9,257 bases of DNA from positions 1-9,257 of the forward strand of contig JAIOSH010000417.1 in NCBI GenBank assembly GCA_021107685.1, given 5' to 3'. Positions 6,485 through 9,257 of the stretch are shown in pieces; position 1 is the first letter of the stretch; each line of letters begins with the position of its first letter. A model generated the notes under the pieces. The model was not told the origin of the DNA. It worked only from the letters and a program-made list of their open reading frames with translations, and made no database searches. The position numbers and the translations under genes are program-made. The DNA comes from Bacteroidales bacterium (GTDB lineage: Bacteria > Bacteroidota > Bacteroidia > Bacteroidales > SMBSF39).

Positions 6485-7726
6485 TTAAATCAATTCTTTT
6501 GAATAACACAAAAAATGCTTTGTTACAGCTTTAGCAAGAACTGAAATATTCAATTGGTCCGAAGCCTTAGCAATATCAACTACTTCTCCGTTTTTATATA
6601 GTATATTTATTTTATCAGATTTTAGATTATAAGCATAATTTGATGTAATATCAGAATAAACGAAATATTCCGCTTCATCTTCTTTTAAGTTATAAAATTT
6701 TATAGTCTTATCTTTTATTTTTTTAATATAAGCAAAATCAAAAGCTTTATTTTGCAATTCTATCCTGAAAAGATGACGGTTCACAAGATTTTTGCTTAGT
6801 AAAGATAGTATTTTATCATGATGTTTTGTCCAAACTTTTATTGAAGTAAATATATCAAAATCATCTAATTCGGAAAAATTATTAATTACAAAAGGTTTAT
6901 TTAAAAAATCTTCTTTATTAAAATTATTTTCCAAAAAAAGCCTAAATGCCGGTGTTGAAAATAATTCTTCTCCTTTTTCAACAAGATATTTTGCTCTTTT
7001 CAAAATTTTCATAAGCATATATTCAGCAGACAGAACCGTTTTATGCAGGTAAACCTGCCAGTACATAAGCCTCCTTGCTATAATGAATTTTTCAATAGAA
7101 TATATTCCTTTGGCTTCAGCTACTAAATTATCATTAACAATATCAAATATTTTTATTATTCTTTCAGTACTTGTAACTCCTTCTGAAACACCTGTGAAAA
7201 AACTATCGCGTTTCAGGTAATCAAGCCTGTCCATATCCAATTGACTTGAAACTAATTGATGAAGAAATTTTTTCGGGTAAATATTTTTGAAAATTTCAAT
7301 TGCCAGAGAAAGTTTACCGTCAAATATCACGTTCAACTTGTCCATAAATATTTCAGAAATGTCTTCATGGTTCATATCTAATACCAATGAGTTTTCAAGT
7401 GCATGGGAATATGGTCCATGACCAATATCGTGCAGCAAAATAGCTATTAAAACCCCTTGTTCTTCAGCTTTGGTTATTATATGACCTTTTGAACGAAGTA
7501 ATGAAACAGCCTGGTTCATCAGATGCATTGCTCCGATAGCATGATGAAACCTTGTATGAAGAGCACCCGGATAAACAAGATGAGTTAATCCTAATTGTTT
7601 TATTCGCCTTAAACGCTGAAAATAAGGATGCTCAATTATATCAAATATCAAATCATCTGGAATTGTAATAAATCCGTAAACAGGATCATTAAAAATTTTT
7701 CTTTTATTGATTAAATTTGGTTTCAC
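6485..7726 (-). CDS. HD-domain phosphohydrolase, SAMHD1-like (putative dNTPase)
   Basis: This 413-residue cytoplasmic metal-dependent phosphohydrolase should remove triphosphate from dNTPs or act on a related nucleotide, as in SAMHD1/dGTPase-like proteins. The N-terminal region carries DPVYGFITIP (14-23) and FQRLRRIKQLGL (36-47), the family's allosteric/active-site lead-in. The metal ligands are visible: His62 in HTRFHHAIG, His99-Asp100 in LLHDIGHGPYSH, and Asp166 in QLDMDRLDYLKRD, with the flanking His103 and His108 also present. The C-terminal ~200 residues are the usual variable helical part. The start is GTG at 7726-7724: a TGA lies in frame seven codons upstream and the first internal Met is residue 67, past essential motifs. 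Many Bacteroidota carry such a gene as housekeeping, so a defence role is not needed to explain it. Substrate is inferred from the family. Confidence 0.9.
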   Translation of the reverse strand: MKPNLINKRKIFNDPVYGFITIPDDLIFDIIEHPYFQRLRRIKQLGLTHLVYPGALHTRFHHAIGAMHLMNQAVSLLRSKGHIITKAEEQGVLIAILLHDIGHGPYSHALENSLVLDMNHEDISEIFMDKLNVIFDGKLSLAIEIFKNIYPKKFLHQLVSSQLDMDRLDYLKRDSFFTGVSEGVTSTERIIKIFDIVNDNLVAEAKGIYSIEKFIIARRLMYWQVYLHKTVLSAEYMLMKILKRAKYLVEKGEELFSTPAFRLFLENNFNKEDFLNKPFVINNFSELDDFDIFTSIKVWTKHHDKILSLLSKNLVNRHLFRIELQNKAFDFAYIKKIKDKTIKFYNLKEDEAEYFVYSDITSNYAYNLKSDKINILYKNGEVVDIAKASDQLNISVLAKAVTKHFLCYSKELI

Positions 7727-7761
7727 GTATTTAAATCTATAAATTCATTTTAAACTTTATC

Positions 7762-7769
7762 CAAAATTA
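7762..7769 (-). promoter_or_regulatory. Bacteroidota-type -7 box for the HD-domain gene
   Basis: On the minus strand the sequence is TAATTTTG, an exact match to the Bacteroidota -7 consensus TAnnTTTG. It is 35 bp upstream of the GTG start, predicting a leader of about 30 nt. A convincing -33 TTTG is not visible at the usual spacing, so the call rests on the -7 box and position. Confidence 0.5.
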
Positions 7770-7798
7770 TAAAAAATAAATCAATTATAGGGTATCAA

Positions 7799-7840
7799 TT
7801 AAATTTTGTGTATTAATAATAAATAGTAATTATTTATTAA
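7799..7840 (+). promoter_or_regulatory. Candidate promoter/operator region for the 369-residue lipoprotein gene
   Basis: Upstream of the 7858 start, a TTTG lies at 7805-7808, followed 18 bp later by the TA-rich TAATTATT at 7827-7834, a weak -33/-7 pair for Bacteroidota. The same stretch (7811-7840) forms an imperfect AT palindrome (TTAATAAT...ATTTATTAA) that could be an operator or just low-complexity sequence. The rest of the 131-bp divergent spacer shows no other feature apart from the HD-gene -7 box. Confidence 0.25.
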
Positions 7841-7857
7841 CTTAAAATTTTAAAATC

Positions 7858-8967
7858 ATGAAACGATTAAATTTAATTTTAGTATTAGCAATTTTAACAT
7901 CAGCAATCTTCATCCAATCATGTAAAAAGGATGAAATGGAAACACCGGATGATAATTCAGGTATTCTTCCTTCTTCATTTAAAGTGGATATTCCGGATGC
8001 ACTTAGTGGAACAAATGGTTTGAAAAACTCAAATATTGATACCCTTCAGGGAAATGAAATTTATGAACACATGAGGACATTTGTTGAAGTCGGGGAAAAT
8101 GCTGCTCAAGTTGTGGAAGACATTATAAGAGCAATACAAGAATATAATATTAACAAGCCAATGTCTTTCACTTACATTAGTGAGGATGACAATCGTCAAA
8201 AACATCTTGAGGTTATTGAAAATGTTACGTTTGAAGGGAAAAACTGGGAATTTCAACTTACTATTACTGATCAGGGACCTTCTACCGGACAGGATGATGG
8301 AAAAGCTATGCAAGTTTTCTGGAACAGAAATCCTGTTAAAGGAATTGCCATTCTCAAACCATATAATATTGATCGTTTAGAGTTTGTATCTTTTCCTGAT
8401 GCTATGTACAGGGTAGATTACAGTGAAGCAGAGGAAATGGAATATGCAAGTCATATGATAGTGTCAATAACCGGTATTCCTTTAGAAGATCCACTTGTTA
8501 ATCTATATTCGATGAATACTATAAAAATGTTTGCAGGTAAAAATGGAAACATTGTAAATGTTTATGGTAATTCAGAACATCCTAATGCTAAATTCTTCAC
8601 TAATGAAACAGGATTCGACTGGGCTTTTGTAGGTTCAGGAAATTTAAACAGAGATATTGGTGTTGCTGAAGTCGGATTACCAAGTAATACACTTAATTCG
8701 TCAAGCCGTAATACAATTTTAGTTGAAAATTCAATTAAAAATGTATTTACACGACAAATATATGAAATTTGGCCCTTTATTGACAGTACAAGTGTTCAGG
8801 CATATCTTTATAATACTGATGCTCCGGGATTTTTCGACCACAATGGATTTGTACAAGGCGGTGTTTCACCCCATCCACAATATAATATCCTTGTAGAGAA
8901 TATCGCTGACCTGACACCATACAATCCTAAAGAAATAAATGAATTGCAAATATTTTTTAAAGAATAG
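7858..8967 (+). CDS. Surface or periplasmic lipoprotein of unknown function
   Basis: I do not recognise a family. The 369-residue protein has a clear type II signal peptide: MKR, a hydrophobic core, then IQSC with Cys22 as the only cysteine in the protein. It is followed by KKDE, a charged +2 to +5 stretch like the lipoprotein export signals that send Bacteroidota lipoproteins to the outer surface. After a low-complexity acidic linker (about 26-36) comes a helical segment (about 68-96, including VVEDIIRAIQEYN). The rest is beta-rich sequence (for example FTYIS, WEFQLTITDQG, GIAILKP, IVNVYGN, FDWAFVGSGN) with many aromatic residues and no catalytic motif I can name. The ATG at 7858 is the natural start because the signal peptide begins there. 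The gene is monocistronic: it is divergent from the HD gene and closed by a strong terminator 11 bp after its stop. Confidence 0.85.
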   Translation: MKRLNLILVLAILTSAIFIQSCKKDEMETPDDNSGILPSSFKVDIPDALSGTNGLKNSNIDTLQGNEIYEHMRTFVEVGENAAQVVEDIIRAIQEYNINKPMSFTYISEDDNRQKHLEVIENVTFEGKNWEFQLTITDQGPSTGQDDGKAMQVFWNRNPVKGIAILKPYNIDRLEFVSFPDAMYRVDYSEAEEMEYASHMIVSITGIPLEDPLVNLYSMNTIKMFAGKNGNIVNVYGNSEHPNAKFFTNETGFDWAFVGSGNLNRDIGVAEVGLPSNTLNSSSRNTILVENSIKNVFTRQIYEIWPFIDSTSVQAYLYNTDAPGFFDHNGFVQGGVSPHPQYNILVENIADLTPYNPKEINELQIFFKE

Positions 8968-8978
8968 ATATGAATTGC

Positions 8979-9021
8979 AAAACAAAGAGGCTGCCTGTTA
9001 CAGACAGCCTATTTGTTTTTT
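8979..9021. terminator. Strong composite, probably bidirectional intrinsic terminator
   Basis: The core stem is AGGCTG (8988-8993) with CAGCCT (9005-9010). Inside it, past one C-A mismatch, CTG and CAG close a TTA loop. It is flanked by AAAACAAA (8979-8986) and TTTGTTTT (9012-9019), which extend the stem and give a T-run on both strands. It ends the lipoprotein transcript on the + strand and could stop transcripts from the transposase side on the - strand. Confidence 0.85.
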
Positions 9022-9030
9022 AAAAATCAG

Positions 9031-9050
9031 CACCATGCTTTAGCATGGTG
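9031..9050. repeat. REP-like perfect hairpin 1 (8-bp stem, TTTA loop)
   Basis: CACCATGC (9031-9038) and GCATGGTG (9043-9050) are perfect complements around a TTTA loop. It shares the GCTTTAGC core with the second hairpin 28 bp away and lies 64 bp beyond the stop of the transposase gene. Such palindromes are the usual substrates or end structures of RAYT/IS200-type transposases. Confidence 0.75.
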
Positions 9051-9078
9051 ATTTATAAACGATTACAAATTATTTGGG

Positions 9079-9096
9079 AGTCCGCTTTAGCGGACT
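9079..9096. repeat. REP-like perfect hairpin 2 (7-bp stem, TTTA loop)
   Basis: AGTCCGC (9079-9085) and GCGGACT (9090-9096) are perfect complements around TTTA (9086-9089), with the same GCTTTAGC centre as hairpin 1. It is GC-rich in an AT-rich surrounding and begins 17 bp past the transposase stop, so it could also serve as that gene's terminator or element end. Confidence 0.78.
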
Positions 9097-9113
9097 TTCC
9101 TCTTATCTGTAAA

Positions 9114-9257
9114 TCAATCATCAAAAATTCCATATTCTCTTTTCCATTCTTCATATTCATCATCAAACGATTTCTTTCTATGGTGCTCATCCTGATTTTG
9201 TATGTATTTTTTCACATTATCAATTTGTGATGCACTTACTGAATATCCTCCATAACC
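9114..9257 (-). CDS. C-terminal part of a REP-associated / IS200-like Y1 (HUH) transposase, 5' partial
   Basis: On the minus strand a frame is open from the window's right edge to a TGA at 9116-9114 and encodes 47 residues. It starts GYGGYSVSASQIDNVKKYIQ and continues NQDEHHRKKSFDDEYEEW, closely matching the end of Transposase_17/RAYT proteins (GYGAFSVS...V..YI.NQ..HH....F..E). Tyr18 of the fragment, in YIQNQ, fits the YxxxQ catalytic tyrosine motif that attacks single-stranded DNA in Y1 transposases; the HUH motif would be in the missing N-terminal part. The natural C terminus is intact, so the gene may be complete beyond the window. The adjacent hairpins support a RAYT or IS200/IS605-like identity. 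Single-copy RAYT versus transposing insertion sequence cannot be decided here. Confidence 0.88.
   Translation of the reverse strand, partial: GYGGYSVSASQIDNVKKYIQNQDEHHRKKSFDDEYEEWKREYGIFDD

Noticed and set aside
8029..8380. Two short ORFs, one per strand, inside the lipoprotein gene
   Set aside because: Both overlap the secreted lipoprotein frame, which has a real signal peptide and stop; no independent support.
9045..9230. 61-codon plus-strand ORF after the terminator
   Set aside because: It starts inside a hairpin and runs antisense to the transposase C terminus.

Overview
The window is AT-rich throughout and looks like a chromosomal segment of a Bacteroidota bacterium, probably Bacteroidales/Flavobacteriia-like. 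The signs are two lipoproteins with lipobox cysteines (one followed by Lys-Lys-Asp-Glu), A/T-rich leaders without clear Shine-Dalgarno sites, one exact TAnnTTTG-type -7 box, 8-bp AT-rich intergenic repeats, and a RAYT/IS200-like transposase tail with GC-rich hairpins. Lineage is inferred from these features, not from a marker gene.

Left region (1-4329, all + strand) is a defence-type operon. It opens inside a large fused DNA methyltransferase-specificity protein, whose reading frame runs off the left edge. This is followed at 3-4 bp spacing, then a 1-bp overlap, by a TIR-domain protein with an intact candidate catalytic Glu, a small three-helix membrane protein, and a 79-residue protein that starts like a ThsB-type (DUF1863) TIR domain but stops early. 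The set of two TIR-type ORFs plus a membrane protein resembles Thoeris logic (TIR signal producer plus effector), although no known ThsA sensor domain is visible. Its tight coupling behind a modification-specificity gene is the most interesting feature of the window.

Middle region (4334-7726, all - strand) is a housekeeping block converging on the defence operon with only 4 bp between the stop codons. In transcription order it holds an HD-domain dNTPase-like phosphohydrolase (GTG start), a 249-bp spacer, rarA/mgsA (AAA+ replication-recombination ATPase), and a small PsbP-like lipoprotein. The spacer contains a 37-codon remnant ORF bracketed by inverted arrays of 8-bp repeats; one array abuts the rarA start codon.

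Right region (7727-9257) begins with a divergent promoter region, followed by an unrecognised 369-residue lipoprotein and a strong composite terminator. The window ends in a REP/RAYT locus: two perfect hairpins sharing a GCTTTAGC core lie just downstream of the C-terminal 47 codons of a Y1 (HUH) transposase on the - strand, which runs off the right edge.
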